Source: Halomonas sp.
GTDB taxonomy: Bacteria > Pseudomonadota > Gammaproteobacteria > Pseudomonadales > Halomonadaceae
Direction: 5' to 3'
DNA: 36,188 bases
Assembly: GCF_030457605.1 (NCBI RefSeq)
Contig: NZ_JAKDUR010000021.1
Location: 1-36,188 of the forward strand
In this document: in pieces, positions 36,159 to 36,188 of the stretch
Position numbering within the stretch: the first letter of the stretch is position 1
How the letters are laid out: the number at the start of each line of letters is the position of its first letter
The notes under the pieces: model-generated
The model's database searches: none
What the model saw: only the letters and a program-made list of their open reading frames with translations
Told to the model about the DNA's origin: nothing
Position numbers and translations under genes: made by a program

Positions 36159-36188
36159 GGGTCAAGCCTCACGGGCCATTAGTACACG
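36159..36188 (-). rRNA. rrl: 23S ribosomal RNA, 3' end (partial)
   Basis: On the minus strand TACTAATGGCCCGTGAGGCT then TGACCC matches the conserved 3' end of gammaproteobacterial 23S rRNA. Only about 30 bases are present; the gene continues beyond the right edge. The exact 3' end is approximate. Confidence 0.9.

Overview
The window is a GC-rich, densely packed chromosomal segment from a gammaproteobacterium. Gene content suggests a Halomonas-like member of the Oceanospirillales: PrlC-YheV pairing, YieH-type phosphatase, LigB, Epd/Pgk/CbbA-type aldolase, two TAXI-type TRAP transporters and an LldR/LutABC lactate locus. The genus is an inference from gene content; no marker gene was compared. 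I see no insertion sequence, prophage, CRISPR array or tRNA. No intergenic gap exceeds 300 bases.

Layout. (1) 83-7249: lactate catabolism and signalling. The lutABC operon runs leftward. The divergent gene lldR runs rightward and is stop-start overlapped with a DctB/DctD-type two-component pair. Two LldR-type operators (TTGGT-N3-ACCAA) sit in the divergent promoter region, one on each promoter. (2) 7225-9910, leftward: an NSS sodium symporter, a gamma-carbonic-anhydrase-like protein, and a YdjM-like membrane hydrolase with a LexA-like box before its start. (3) 10118-12519: prlC-yheV and a strong terminator. (4) 12555-16064: a TAXI TRAP system (binding protein plus fused permease) behind a convincing sigma-54 promoter with an upstream palindrome, closed by a bidirectional terminator shared with metF. 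(5) 16089-19731: metF, an AEC carrier and ligB; the last two end in one shared CTAG. (6) 19792-23975: a second TAXI TRAP operon with a DUF1850 protein and a lipoprotein-type receptor carrying a tandem-repeat linker. (7) 24075-32271: metK leftward, then tkt-lrgA-lrgB-epd-pgk-fba rightward, a central carbon cluster with an embedded LrgAB transporter. (8) 32338-34398: YieH-like phosphatase, YciH/SUI1 and a NERD-domain membrane protein. (9) 34404-36188, leftward: dgt, and the tail of an rRNA operon (23S 3' end, 5S, terminator).

How the parts connect. Lactate oxidation by LutABC yields pyruvate and is controlled by LldR. The attached DctBD-like system has the GAFTGA loop of sigma-54 activators, so it needs a sigma-54 promoter. 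The clearest one in the window is in front of the first TAXI TRAP operon about 5 kb away, which makes that operon a candidate target (inference). The tkt-lrgAB-epd-pgk-fba cluster joins pentose-phosphate and lower glycolytic enzymes with a probable small-carboxylate transporter. No wholly novel system is evident. The most interesting signals are regulatory: the two LldR operators, the sigma-54 control region, the LexA-like box and the tandem repeats in the fba leader.
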